64,000 nt of DNA from Flavobacterium haoranii (GTDB lineage: Bacteria > Bacteroidota > Bacteroidia > Flavobacteriales > Flavobacteriaceae), in NCBI GenBank assembly GCA_003246205.1, contig QKBC01000005.1, positions 62,001 through 126,000 on the forward strand, given 5' to 3'. The first letter of the stretch is position 1; every line of letters starts with the position of its first letter. The notes beneath the pieces were generated by a model. It worked only from the letters and a program-made list of their open reading frames with translations, ran no database searches and had not been told where the DNA came from. Made by a program: the position numbers and the translations under genes. Positions 35,018 to 43,299 of this stretch are shown in pieces.

Positions 35018-36309
35018 TATTCTAAATATTTTTCAGTAAGTTTATTTATTAATAAATCTATATCACTTTTCAATCTGGTGTTTTCAATATTCCCTCTTGA
35101 TAATGCGGTATATAAATCTGATGATTTGATAAGCTTATTTTGTTTATTATAAAATTGTTGACTTTTTTCAATGGTAAGAGGATTCAAATTATCAAAAAAC
35201 ACTTCAATTGATTTTAAGTAGTAAGCAATAAAAGGATTTGATTTTGTAAACTTCAATTTCAAATCATTCTCACTTTCCTTATAAACCAAAATACTCAAAA
35301 AATCATCCTCTGATAATTCCTCTGAATCAAACATTTCAATTTCTTCTGACTTTGTATATAAATCAATAAAAAGTTCTATTCTTAAATTTCTTTTTGGTTT
35401 AAAATCAGATTTACTAACGTCATCGCCTTCAATAATAATTCTATATAATTTATGATTTATATTTAATGATTTGTATTTTGAGTACAATACTGATACAATA
35501 TTATTTACTGAATGGCAAATTAATTCAAATTGATGTTGCTTTAAATCTTCTGCTTTTAAATAATAATTGAACAAAGTATCTAATTGTTGAATTAAATAAT
35601 CCTTGAAATCAGTTTGTTGAGAATTATTATGCACTATTTCCAAACCAGCAGTAGAATAATAATCACTTACAACTTTACTATATTTTGGAAAATCCATTTG
35701 ATAACTCATGTCTTTTTTCTGTACCCAAGATTCAAAAAATATTTTTTCATCCCTATGAAAAATATATCTGTAATCTTTGGTATGTATTGTTTTATAATCA
35801 TATGATTGGCTTAATCTTTCAAACCCATCACTGTATAATAAATCATCCAAAAATTTAAAAGGAGTTAAATCAGAACCTAAATTAAAGTAAATAGACGTAT
35901 TATGTTTAATTTCAACATTCTCTAATACATCGCCATAGTTTATCTTAATGTATTTAATGATATTTTCTAATTCAAAATTTACATCTTCTTGGTAATCTTT
36001 AATGCGGTCAATATTTGATTTGTAATTATTGAGTTTGCTTATTAAAGTACTAATGTAGTTTTCAATTTCAAGTTCATTTAAATTTGAAATTTCTTTAATA
36101 ACATTATTAACTATCTTTTTTCTTATTTCTTGAAAAAATGAATGAATATAATCTTTTTCATTTGGGTATTCTTCAAAATTCTCTACGCCTAAAATTTCTT
36201 TTAAATAAACTTTATCGGAATAGTAATCTTGCTTGAGAATATTCAAGAAATCCTCAAAGTAAATTAAATGAAAAATATGAAGTGGATTATCTGTAAAATT
36301 GGATAACAT
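35017..36309 (-). CDS. 430-residue hypothetical protein at the element's right end
   Basis: Charged, Asn/Lys/Ile-rich protein with no signal peptide or membrane segment. A coiled-coil-like helical region (residues 65-125: VNNVIKEISNLNELEIENYISTLISKLNNYKSNID) precedes a mixed middle. The C-terminal segment PLTIEKSQQFYNKQNKLIKSSDLYTALSRG resembles the ends of other unassigned Bacteroidota mobile-element proteins. It is the gene nearest the intact tRNA and has its own terminator. No function can be given; accessory or regulatory roles are both possible. Confidence 0.6.
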   Translation of the reverse strand: MLSNFTDNPLHIFHLIYFEDFLNILKQDYYSDKVYLKEILGVENFEEYPNEKDYIHSFFQEIRKKIVNNVIKEISNLNELEIENYISTLISKLNNYKSNIDRIKDYQEDVNFELENIIKYIKINYGDVLENVEIKHNTSIYFNLGSDLTPFKFLDDLLYSDGFERLSQSYDYKTIHTKDYRYIFHRDEKIFFESWVQKKDMSYQMDFPKYSKVVSDYYSTAGLEIVHNNSQQTDFKDYLIQQLDTLFNYYLKAEDLKQHQFELICHSVNNIVSVLYSKYKSLNINHKLYRIIIEGDDVSKSDFKPKRNLRIELFIDLYTKSEEIEMFDSEELSEDDFLSILVYKESENDLKLKFTKSNPFIAYYLKSIEVFFDNLNPLTIEKSQQFYNKQNKLIKSSDLYTALSRGNIENTRLKSDIDLLINKLTEKYLE

Positions 36310-36349
36310 ACTTGCTTAATTAATACCGCAAAGTAATAATTAAAATTAT

Positions 36350-36382
36350 ATGTTTGACCTATGTTTGACCTATGTTTGACCT
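36350..36382 (+). repeat. Right triplet of 11-bp arm-type repeats
   Basis: Three head-to-tail copies of ATGTTTGACCT (36350-36360, 36361-36371, 36372-36382), identical to the two copies near the left end. They lie 47 bp inside the right attachment repeat. Confidence 0.8.
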
Positions 36383-36390
36383 AAAAAAAA

Positions 36391-36421
36391 TAAAGCCTCC
36401 CAATTGTCTTGGAAGGCTTTA
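36391..36421 (-). terminator. Element-borne terminator of the intact tRNA gene
   Basis: TAAAGCCTCCCAA / TTGGAAGGCTTTA stem (one mismatch), followed on the minus strand by eight T. It replaces the host terminator left at 18673-18700. Confidence 0.85.
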
Positions 36422-36427
36422 TTTTAC

Positions 36428-36504
36428 TGGTGGTCCCACCTGGGCTCGAACCAGGGACCACCTGATTATGAGTCAGGTGCTCTAACCAACTGAGCTATAG
36501 GACC
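36428..36504 (-). tRNA. tRNA with anticodon CAT (Met elongator or Ile2), CCA encoded
   Basis: Read on the minus strand, the 77 bases fold into a full cloverleaf: acceptor stem GGTCCTA/TGGGACC, D arm with AGTTGGTTAGA, anticodon stem CCTGA/TCAGG with loop CTCATAA (anticodon at 36468-36470), T arm CCTGG-TTCGAGC-CCAGG, discriminator A and an encoded CCA. A CAT anticodon can be Met or lysidine-modified Ile; I cannot choose. The 3' part from the anticodon loop on is supplied by the integrated element. Confidence 0.95.
36430..36472 (-). repeat. Right attachment site inside the intact tRNA gene
   Basis: Identical over 43 bp to 18711-18753. The identity stops exactly at the 5' base of the anticodon loop (36472), so strand exchange in the anticodon loop is likely. 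Confidence 0.92.
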
Positions 36505-36555
36505 AGTTTTGAGGTTGCAATATTACTACTAATTTCTTTTTGTTGCAAGAAATTT

Positions 36556-36957
36556 TTAGTTTATTTCCTGACAAAGTTCAACTAAAACTCCATTTGTTGT
36601 TTTCGGATGCAGGAAAGCCACTAATTTATTATCTGCCCCTTTTTTAAGCTGTTCGTTTAAAACAACAAAACCCTCAGACTTTAACCTTTCTATTTCAGCA
36701 ACAATATCCGTTACGTCAAAAGCTATATGATGAATTCCTTCTCCTTTTTTTTCAATAAACTTAGCAATAGGACTATCTTCTTTCGTCGCCTCAAGCAGTT
36801 CAATTTTATTAGGTCCATTCATAAAAAAAGAAGTCTTTACACCTTCGCTTTCTACCTCCTCTTCTTTATAGGGAGGCTGCCCGAAAAGTTTCTCAAATAT
36901 TACATTAGATGCTTTTAAATCTTTAACAGCAATTCCAATATGTTCTATTTTATTCAT
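36556..36957 (-). CDS. mce: Methylmalonyl-CoA epimerase
   Basis: 133 residues. This vicinal-oxygen-chelate (glyoxalase-fold) enzyme interconverts the (R) and (S) forms of methylmalonyl-CoA. Metal ligands are visible in NKIEHIGIAV (His), GIHHIAFDV (His) and GVLVELCQ (Glu). The two beta-alpha-beta-beta-beta modules span 1-60 and 70-133. With methylmalonyl-CoA mutase elsewhere it would link propionyl-CoA to succinyl-CoA. It is the first host gene after the tRNA and is divergent from rbfA. Confidence 0.92.
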   Translation of the reverse strand: MNKIEHIGIAVKDLKASNVIFEKLFGQPPYKEEEVESEGVKTSFFMNGPNKIELLEATKEDSPIAKFIEKKGEGIHHIAFDVTDIVAEIERLKSEGFVVLNEQLKKGADNKLVAFLHPKTTNGVLVELCQEIN

Positions 36958-37090
36958 TACTTACAACAAGATTATCAAGATTATTATGATTTACAACTAG
37001 CCCTGATAAAACAAATTACTAACCAGGGAAACAGATCACAAAAATAAAACAAAGTTTTGCTACTGAAAAAAAACTAAATTACTTTTTGTG

Positions 37091-37098
37091 TATTTTTG
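37091..37098 (+). promoter_or_regulatory. -7 box directly ahead of the rbfA start codon
   Basis: TATTTTTG fits TAnnTTTG and ends 4 bp before the ATG at 37103. Transcription would start at or within a few bases of the ATG, giving a leaderless or nearly leaderless mRNA. No good -33 box at the usual distance. Confidence 0.5.
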
Positions 37099-37102
37099 CA
37101 TC

Positions 37103-37495
37103 ATGGAAACAAATAGACAAAAAAAGATAGGTAGCCTATTACAGAATGATTTAGTAGACATTTTACAAGGTGAAGTGAGAAAAAACGGCATCCATAACCT
37201 TATTATTTCGGTTTCGAGAGTTAACGTAACTTCTGATTTATCTATTGCAAAAGTATTTTTAAGTGTTTTTCCTTCCGACAAAGGAGAAGAAATTTTAACT
37301 GCTGTAAAATCAAATAGCGCTTTAATCAAAAACGATTTGGCTCAACGTGTAAAAAATCAATTGAGAAAAGTACCTAATCTTATATTTTATATTGACGACA
37401 GTTTGGATTACATTGAGAAAATTGACAAAGCATTAACCGGAGAAGAAAATCCTGTTGAAAATCCGGATTTATTATACAAAAGAAAAAAATCATAA
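37103..37495 (+). CDS. rbfA: 30S ribosome-binding factor A
   Basis: 130 residues from the ATG giving METNRQKKIGSLLQNDLVDIL; the start 15 bp upstream lies inside the promoter box. The KH-like fold is seen in GIHNLIISVSRVNVTSDLSIAKVFLSVFP, ending RVKNQLRKVPNLIFYIDDSLDYIEKIDKAL. RbfA binds the 16S 5' helix late in small-subunit maturation and is needed for cold growth. The permease gene begins 1 bp after its stop. Confidence 0.95.
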   Translation: METNRQKKIGSLLQNDLVDILQGEVRKNGIHNLIISVSRVNVTSDLSIAKVFLSVFPSDKGEEILTAVKSNSALIKNDLAQRVKNQLRKVPNLIFYIDDSLDYIEKIDKALTGEENPVENPDLLYKRKKS

Positions 37496-37496
37496 T

Positions 37497-38693
37497 TTGA
37501 ATTTTCCTCTCTACATAGCCAAGCGATACAGTATTTCTTTTAGCAAAAACTCAGCAATTAATTTTATAACTTTTATTGCTTCAATCGGAATTATCGCCAG
37601 CTCTATGGCTCTTTTTGTAGTTTTATCAGTCTTTAGCGGTTTACGCGATTTCAGTCTAAGCTTTACCAATGCCACAGATCCGGACTTACGCGTACAACCT
37701 TTGCAAGGCAAAACTCTAATTATTTCATCCGAAATAGAAAAGGAACTTCAGCAAAGTTCTCTTTTTTCCAGCTATAGCAAAACTATTGAAGAACGTGTTT
37801 TATTTTATTACAAAGAAAAAGAGCAAGTTGCTTACATAAAAGGTGTAGATCAAAATTTTGAAAAGGTCACCGATATTAAACAACATCTTTATGCCGGAAA
37901 TTGGCTTGAAAACCAATCCAATGAAGTTGTTATCGGCTCTGAAATAAGTCGAAAATTAAATCTAGGTCTTTTTGATTTCAACAACGCCTTAGAAGTTTAC
38001 ACCCCAAAAGCCGGAAAAGGAGCTATCAACAATATCGAAGATGCATTCACAATAAAAAAACTAGCTCCAACAGGTATATTCAGCATCAATGAAGACATTG
38101 ATAATAAATATGTATTTTCCGATCTCAGTTTAGCACAAAACCTATTACTTCTCAAACCGAATCAAGTTAGTTTTGTTGAAATTAAACTGAATGAGGGAAT
38201 TGACGAAGACCAAGCCATTTCTGAATTAAATAGAATTTTCAAAAACCAAATTAAAATTAAAGACAGAACTCAATTAAATGATGCTCTGTATAAAATGCTT
38301 AATTCAGAAAACATAGTAGTATATCTTATTTTCACTCTCGTTATTATTATTGCACTGTTTAATTTGGTTGGTGCATTAATTATGATGATCATTGACAAGA
38401 AGAACAATTTAAAAACACTACTTTCTTTAGGTTCTTTAAAAACAGACTTAGCCCGAATATTTTTATACCAAGGCCTTTTAATCACATTTACAGGAGGAGC
38501 TCTCGGACTATTTCTAGGTATTATACTGGTTCTTCTACAGCAACAATTCAGTCTTATTATGATAACTCCCAGTTTAGCCTATCCGGTTATTTTTGAGATT
38601 CAAAATATAGCTATTGTTATAATCACCATTACAATCCTAGGCTATTTAGCTTCAATGATTGCAAGCAAAAGTGTTTCAAAGTTTTTACAATAA
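37497..38693 (+). CDS. LolC/LolE-type ABC transporter permease (FtsX domain)
   Basis: 398 residues from a TTG at 37497 (LNFPLYIAKRYSISFSKNSAINFI), 1 bp after rbfA; an ATG 42 bp upstream would overlap rbfA. One membrane helix near residue 20-45, a large periplasmic MacB-like domain (about 50-260) and three C-terminal helices (about 275-395, an FtsX domain) give the layout of LolC/LolE permeases. They take lipoproteins from the inner membrane for transfer to LolA. The ATPase partner LolD is not in the window. Ends at a terminator. Confidence 0.88.
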   Translation: MNFPLYIAKRYSISFSKNSAINFITFIASIGIIASSMALFVVLSVFSGLRDFSLSFTNATDPDLRVQPLQGKTLIISSEIEKELQQSSLFSSYSKTIEERVLFYYKEKEQVAYIKGVDQNFEKVTDIKQHLYAGNWLENQSNEVVIGSEISRKLNLGLFDFNNALEVYTPKAGKGAINNIEDAFTIKKLAPTGIFSINEDIDNKYVFSDLSLAQNLLLLKPNQVSFVEIKLNEGIDEDQAISELNRIFKNQIKIKDRTQLNDALYKMLNSENIVVYLIFTLVIIIALFNLVGALIMMIIDKKNNLKTLLSLGSLKTDLARIFLYQGLLITFTGGALGLFLGIILVLLQQQFSLIMITPSLAYPVIFEIQNIAIVIITITILGYLASMIASKSVSKFLQ

Positions 38694-38720
38694 CATAATT
38701 TATTAATTATTACCAAACAA

Positions 38721-38756
38721 AAAAAGGAGTTGTAAAATTTACAACTCCTTTTTTTC
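38721..38756. terminator. Bidirectional terminator between the permease and rpmA
   Basis: AAAAAAGGAGTTGTAAA pairs with TTTACAACTCCTTTTTT, a long perfect stem for both convergent genes. Confidence 0.92.
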
Positions 38757-38773
38757 TGTTTTACACTTTATAA

Positions 38774-39034
38774 TTAAGCTTCAAACGGAACTACAGTAAC
38801 ATAAGATTTATTATCTTTTTTCTTTTGAAACTGAACAATACCGTCAACTTTTGCGTGTAAAGTATGATCTTTCCCCATGTAAACATTTTCACCTGGGTTA
38901 TGTTTAGAACCTCTTTGTCTAACGATGATGTTACCAGCAATAGCTGCTTGACCACCGTAAATTTTAACGCCTAAACGTTTCGATTCTGATTCTCTACCGT
39001 TCTTCGAACTACCGACACCTTTCTTGTGAGCCAT
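38774..39034 (-). CDS. rpmA: 50S ribosomal protein L27
   Basis: 86 residues, usual length. [42 protein letters not shown] is the invariant L27 N-terminus; no processed leader precedes it. The N-terminal tail reaches the peptidyl transferase centre. It follows rplU by 31 bp on the same strand, the standard rplU-rpmA operon. Confidence 0.98.
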   Translation of the reverse strand: MAHKKGVGSSKNGRESESKRLGVKIYGGQAAIAGNIIVRQRGSKHNPGENVYMGKDHTLHAKVDGIVQFQKKKDNKSYVTVVPFEA

Positions 39035-39065
39035 GACGTTTTGATTTTAAAAGTTAATACTCAAA

Positions 39066-39683
39066 TTAAACAGCTTTACCACCGTTTAATTCATCTTGTA
39101 ATTTCTGTAATTCGTCCCACTTACCGTCAGCAGCCAATTGTGCTTGTTGAGCCCAAGTAGTAGGATCTAAATGTTGTACTTTAGCTTCAGCTGCATCTAA
39201 AATTTCTTTTACTTTATCAGCAGTAGTTTCAGCTAATTTAGCATAAGTATCAATACCAGCAGCCACTAATACTTCAGCAGCTTTAGGTCCAATACCTTCA
39301 ATTTTCTTTAAATCATCACCTTTTTTAGAAGCTGCTTTTGCTTTTGGAGCTGCTGCTTTTTTAGGAGCACCAGAAGCTACAATACCTTCAATAATGATTT
39401 GTGTTAATGACTGTCTGTGACCGTTTTTCTTTTTGTAACCTTTTCTTCTTTTCTTTTTGAAAACGATTACTTTGTCACCTTTTACATGTTGTAAAACTTT
39501 GGCTTCAACAGAAGCACCTTCTATAGCTGGGGCGCCTAAAGTTACTGTACCATTGTCATCTAACAATAGAACTTTATCGAAAGAAACTTTATCTCCTTCA
39601 GTTCCTGCTAAACGATGTACAAAAACTTTTTGGTCTTTGCTTACTTTAAATTGTTGCCCTGCTATCTCTACGATTGCGTACAT
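39066..39683 (-). CDS. rplU: 50S ribosomal protein L21 with a helix-hairpin-helix extension
   Basis: 205 residues from [25 protein letters not shown]; the earlier ATG would add 15 unlikely residues and run into the promoter. The first about 103 residues are normal L21, ending [14 protein letters not shown]. An Ala/Lys linker follows, then about 85 extra residues: [40 protein letters not shown] is a helix-hairpin-helix domain like that of L21 proteins of other Flavobacteria. The role of the extension is unknown; RNA or DNA binding is likely. Transcribed with rpmA. Confidence 0.97.
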   Translation of the reverse strand: MYAIVEIAGQQFKVSKDQKVFVHRLAGTEGDKVSFDKVLLLDDNGTVTLGAPAIEGASVEAKVLQHVKGDKVIVFKKKRRKGYKKKNGHRQSLTQIIIEGIVASGAPKKAAAPKAKAASKKGDDLKKIEGIGPKAAEVLVAAGIDTYAKLAETTADKVKEILDAAEAKVQHLDPTTWAQQAQLAADGKWDELQKLQDELNGGKAV

Positions 39684-39717
39684 ACAAATGAATTTTTTAG
39701 TTAAAATTTCAAGTGTG

Positions 39718-39747
39718 CAAATATACAACTAATTCTTTAATTTCCAA
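39718..39747 (-). promoter_or_regulatory. Promoter of rplU-rpmA
   Basis: On the minus strand TTG, 19 bp, TATATTTG: a -33/-7 pair of Bacteroidota type about 35 bp ahead of the rplU ATG. The 14-mer TATATTTGCACACT continuing from the -7 box also occurs at the HU gene promoter. Confidence 0.65.
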
Positions 39748-39864
39748 CACTTAAAAACTTTACGCATTACTTTTTGTTAAAAAAGACAAAAAACAGGCTT
39801 CTATTGTAACAAAAAATCAGAAATTGCAACTTATTAAAAACGTTTTTTAATTAAATTATAATTT

Positions 39865-41190
39865 ATGAAAAAATCTTTAATGGCTTTGAGTACTGCATTA
39901 TTACTTGGAGGTGTTACCAATGCTCAAAAGGTAGCATTTGAAGAATATGATTTAGCCAATGGATTACACGTTGTGCTTCACCAAGACAATTCAGCACCTG
40001 TTGTGATTACGTCAGTGATGTATCATGTAGGCGCAAAAGACGAACAACCCGACAGAACAGGTTTTGCTCACTTCTTCGAGCATTTGTTATTTGAAGGCAC
40101 AAAAAATATTGAACGCGGAGAATGGTTCAAAATTGTAACAGCGAATGGTGGTCAAAACAATGCTAACACTACCGATGACAGAACGTATTATTATGAAGTA
40201 TTCCCTTCTAACAACTTAGAATTAGCAATCTGGATGGAATCAGAACGTTTAATGCATCCGGTAATCAACCAAATTGGTGTTGACACTCAAAATGAAGTTG
40301 TAAAAGAAGAAAAGAGACTTCGCGTTGACAACCAACCTTACGGAAACCTTATTAAAGCTGTAAAAGAAAATATGTTCAAAGTTCATCCTTACCGTTGGAC
40401 AACCATCGGAGAAATGGAACATTTAGATGCAGCTACTTTGGAAGAATTTCAAGCATTCAACAAAAAATTCTACATTCCGAACAATGCCGTATTAGTAGTA
40501 GCAGGTCAATTTGATACTGCACAAGCAAAAGAATGGGTTAACAAATACTTTAGTAGTATTCCAAAAGGAACTGACGTAACTCGTAAACATTATGAAGAGG
40601 CTCCGATTACACAATCTTTCAAAGCTACTTGGGAAGACCCAAATATCCAAATCCCAATGTATGTTGCTTGTTATAGAACACCTTCTATGAAAACACGTGA
40701 TGCCCGAGTTTTAGATATGATTTCTTCTTATCTTTCAGATGGAAAAAGTTCTAAATTATACAAAAAATTAGTAGACGACCAGAAGAAAGCATTACAAGTT
40801 GGCGCTTTTAACTATAGCCAAGAAGATTATGGCATGTACTTCATCTATAGTTTACCGATGGGACAAACTTCTGAAGAAGATTTAATGAAAGGAATTGACG
40901 AAGAAATCACTAAACTTCAAACAGAATTAATTTCTGAAAAAGATTATGAGAAACTTCAAAATAAATTTGAAAGTCAATATGTAAACAGCAATGCAAGTGT
41001 TGAGGGAATTGCAAACAATTTAGCTACCTATTATTTATTATATGGTGATATTAACCTAATCAATACAGAAATTGACATTTACCGTTCTATCACTAGAGAA
41101 GAAATCAAAGAAGTAGCCAACAAATACTTAAAACCAAACCAAAGAATGGTTTTAGATTATGTACCTGCTAGCGAAAAAACTCAAAACTAA
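39865..41190 (+). CDS. M16 family zinc metallopeptidase (active subunit)
   Basis: 441 residues with a signal peptide (MKKSLMALSTALLLGGVTNAQ), so exported. The inverted zinc motif H-F-F-E-H is in GFAHFFEHLLFEGTKN near residue 72-76, and the third ligand Glu is in NEVVKEEKRLRVDN near 148. Two M16 half-domains are present, so the length is that of a small subunit. In family members of this type an active subunit pairs with an inactive one; the next gene lacks the motif and fits that role. The downstream gene starts 7 bp after this stop. Confidence 0.93.
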   Translation: MKKSLMALSTALLLGGVTNAQKVAFEEYDLANGLHVVLHQDNSAPVVITSVMYHVGAKDEQPDRTGFAHFFEHLLFEGTKNIERGEWFKIVTANGGQNNANTTDDRTYYYEVFPSNNLELAIWMESERLMHPVINQIGVDTQNEVVKEEKRLRVDNQPYGNLIKAVKENMFKVHPYRWTTIGEMEHLDAATLEEFQAFNKKFYIPNNAVLVVAGQFDTAQAKEWVNKYFSSIPKGTDVTRKHYEEAPITQSFKATWEDPNIQIPMYVACYRTPSMKTRDARVLDMISSYLSDGKSSKLYKKLVDDQKKALQVGAFNYSQEDYGMYFIYSLPMGQTSEEDLMKGIDEEITKLQTELISEKDYEKLQNKFESQYVNSNASVEGIANNLATYYLLYGDINLINTEIDIYRSITREEIKEVANKYLKPNQRMVLDYVPASEKTQN

Positions 41191-41197
41191 GACGACA

Positions 41198-43249
41198 ATG
41201 AAGAAATTAGTATATATTGCAACCTGCTTATTTTTAACAATAACAATGCAAGCACAAGACAGACCTATGCCGAAATCAGGTCCGGCTCCTACTATAAACA
41301 TTAAGAATCCGGAAACTTTTACCTTAAAAAACGGTTTAAAAGTTTTAATTGTAGAAAACCATAAATTACCTAGAGTTTCTTATACACTAACTTTAGATAA
41401 TTCTCCTTATGCTGAAGGGAATAAAAAAGGAATAACCGATTTATTAGGTTCAATGCTGGGAAGCGGAACTGAAAAAATTTCAAAAGATGCTTTCAACGAA
41501 GAGATCGACTTTTTAGGCGCTAACATTAACTTTTGGTCAGAAGGTGCTTCAGCAAACGGACTTTCTCGTTATTCTTCCAGAATTTTAGAATTAATGGCAG
41601 ACGGAGCTCTAAACCCTGTGTTTACTCAAGAAGAATTCGACAAGCAAAAAGAAAAAATGATTGAAGGCTTAAAAGCTGACGAGAAAAGTGTTCCTGCTAT
41701 TGCACGCCGTGTTGAAAACGTATTAACTTTTGGTAAAAACCACTATAAAGGAGAATTCGTTTCAGAAGAAACTTTAAAAAATGTTTCATTGGCTGACGTA
41801 AAATTAAACTATAACGAGTATTTCGTGCCAGGCAATGCTTATTTAGTAATTGTGGGGGATGTTGATTATAAAAAAACCAAAAAAGAAGTAGAAAAACTTT
41901 TTGGAAAATGGAGAAAGGCAACTGCTCCACAAATTGCTTATAATGACCCTAAAGATGTTCAATATAGTCAAATAAACTTTATTGATGCACCAAATGCTGT
42001 TCAATCTGAAATCTCATTGGTAAACTTGTCTAACTTAAAAATGACAGACAAAGATTACTTCGCTGTTTTAATGGCAAATCAAATTTTAGGTGGTGGTGGT
42101 GAAGGCCGTTTATTCTTAAACTTACGTGAAAAACACGGTTGGACTTATGGTTCTTATTCATCAATCGGTTCAGGAAAATACATCAACAAATTCAGATCAA
42201 GTGCTTCAGTACGTAACACCGTAACTGACAGTGCTGTTGTAGAAGTTTTTAACGAATTGAAAAAAATCAGAACAGAATTAGTTTCTGACGAAGAATTAAA
42301 AAATGCAAAAGCAAAATATATCGGCAACTTTGTAATGCAAATTGAAAAACCGGCAACCATTGCTCGTTATGCATTAAACAAAGAAACACAAAATCTACCG
42401 GATGATTTTTATGAAAAATACATGCAAAACATCAATGCCGTTACAGCACAAGATGTTTTAAATGCCGCTCAAAAATATTTCTTAGCAGACAATACAAGAG
42501 TAATTATCGTTGGGAAAGCAGCAGATGTTTTACCAGGTCTTGAAGATTTAAGCAAATCAGCTAAATTACCTATTTTCTATTTTGACAAATACGGTAATCC
42601 AACAGAAAAACCTGTTATCAAAAAACCTATTCCTGCCGGTGTAACTGCTAAATCTATAATTGAAAAACATATACAAGCAATCGGTGGTTTAGACGCTTTG
42701 AATAAAGTAAAAACAATTGCTACTTTTTCAAAAGCTACAATTCAAGGACAAACACTTGATATGACAACTAAATCTACCAAAGATAAATTCTCAGCCGAAA
42801 TCAGCATGATGGGAATGGCTGTTTCAAAAACAGTTGTAACTCCTAAAATGGGTTATGTTATTAATCAAGGGCAAAAAATGGATCTTACCGGTGACGACTT
42901 AAAAGAACTTCAAGATGCTGCCGGAACATTTAAAGAATTGAAATTATTAGATAATCCGTCTATCACATTAAAAGGTATTGAAACCATTAAAGATGCAGAC
43001 GCTTATGCTATTCAAAAAGGAGAAACAACATATTACTATGATGTAAAATCAGGTTTAAAAGTTGCTGAAGCCAAAGAAAAAGAGCAAATGGGACAAAAAA
43101 TGACACAGTTTACATATTATGACAATTATGTTGATGTAAAAGGTATTAAATTCCCATATAACACTACTCTAAGCGTAGGAATGGATCTTGAATTCACAAC
43201 TTCTGATGTAAAAATCAATGAAGGGGTTTCTGATTCAGATTTTGAATAA
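41198..43249 (+). CDS. M16 family peptidase-like protein (inactive subunit) with an extra C-terminal domain
   Basis: 683 residues from MKKLVYIATCLFLTITMQAQ (signal peptide). The M16 halves cover about 30-465, but where the active subunit has HxxEH this protein reads TDLLGSMLGSGTEK, so it has no zinc site. GWTYGSYSSIGSGKYINKFRSSASVRN is the conserved C-terminal-half segment with the substrate-contacting Arg/Tyr. Residues about 490-683 (EKHIQAIGGLDALNKVKTIATFSKATIQGQ) form a LolA/DUF4292-like beta domain, unusual for M16. Co-transcribed with the active subunit. Confidence 0.9.
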   Translation: MKKLVYIATCLFLTITMQAQDRPMPKSGPAPTINIKNPETFTLKNGLKVLIVENHKLPRVSYTLTLDNSPYAEGNKKGITDLLGSMLGSGTEKISKDAFNEEIDFLGANINFWSEGASANGLSRYSSRILELMADGALNPVFTQEEFDKQKEKMIEGLKADEKSVPAIARRVENVLTFGKNHYKGEFVSEETLKNVSLADVKLNYNEYFVPGNAYLVIVGDVDYKKTKKEVEKLFGKWRKATAPQIAYNDPKDVQYSQINFIDAPNAVQSEISLVNLSNLKMTDKDYFAVLMANQILGGGGEGRLFLNLREKHGWTYGSYSSIGSGKYINKFRSSASVRNTVTDSAVVEVFNELKKIRTELVSDEELKNAKAKYIGNFVMQIEKPATIARYALNKETQNLPDDFYEKYMQNINAVTAQDVLNAAQKYFLADNTRVIIVGKAADVLPGLEDLSKSAKLPIFYFDKYGNPTEKPVIKKPIPAGVTAKSIIEKHIQAIGGLDALNKVKTIATFSKATIQGQTLDMTTKSTKDKFSAEISMMGMAVSKTVVTPKMGYVINQGQKMDLTGDDLKELQDAAGTFKELKLLDNPSITLKGIETIKDADAYAIQKGETTYYYDVKSGLKVAEAKEKEQMGQKMTQFTYYDNYVDVKGIKFPYNTTLSVGMDLEFTTSDVKINEGVSDSDFE

Positions 43250-43266
43250 AATTATATCTATCAAAT

Positions 43267-43299
43267 AAAAAAAGGGTTTCCAGTGGAAACCCTTTTTTT
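43267..43299. terminator. Bidirectional terminator after the M16 pair
   Basis: AAAAAAAGGGTTTCC pairs with GGAAACCCTTTTTTT. Confidence 0.92.

Larger units (their letters stand above)
18711..36472. mobile_element. Integrative genomic island in a tRNA-CAT gene, about 17.7 kb, carrying a defence island
   Basis: The element is bounded by a 43-bp direct repeat that is part of a tRNA gene. The intact tRNA is at the right end and its former 3' part at the left. Inside are a tyrosine integrase, an excisionase-like HTH protein, a replication-like protein, a RecA-fold ATPase, DUF3871, a RadC-like protein, an XRE regulator and several unknown genes around a plus-strand defence cargo (22488-30475). The DNA is visibly more AT-rich than the flanks, most of all in the cargo. 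No relaxase, coupling protein, conjugation or virion gene is seen, so it is an integrative element that may depend on a helper for transfer. Confidence 0.9.

Noticed and set aside
18711..36472. Integrative conjugative element or prophage
   Set aside because: No relaxase, coupling ATPase, type IV secretion, terminase, capsid or tail gene is seen.
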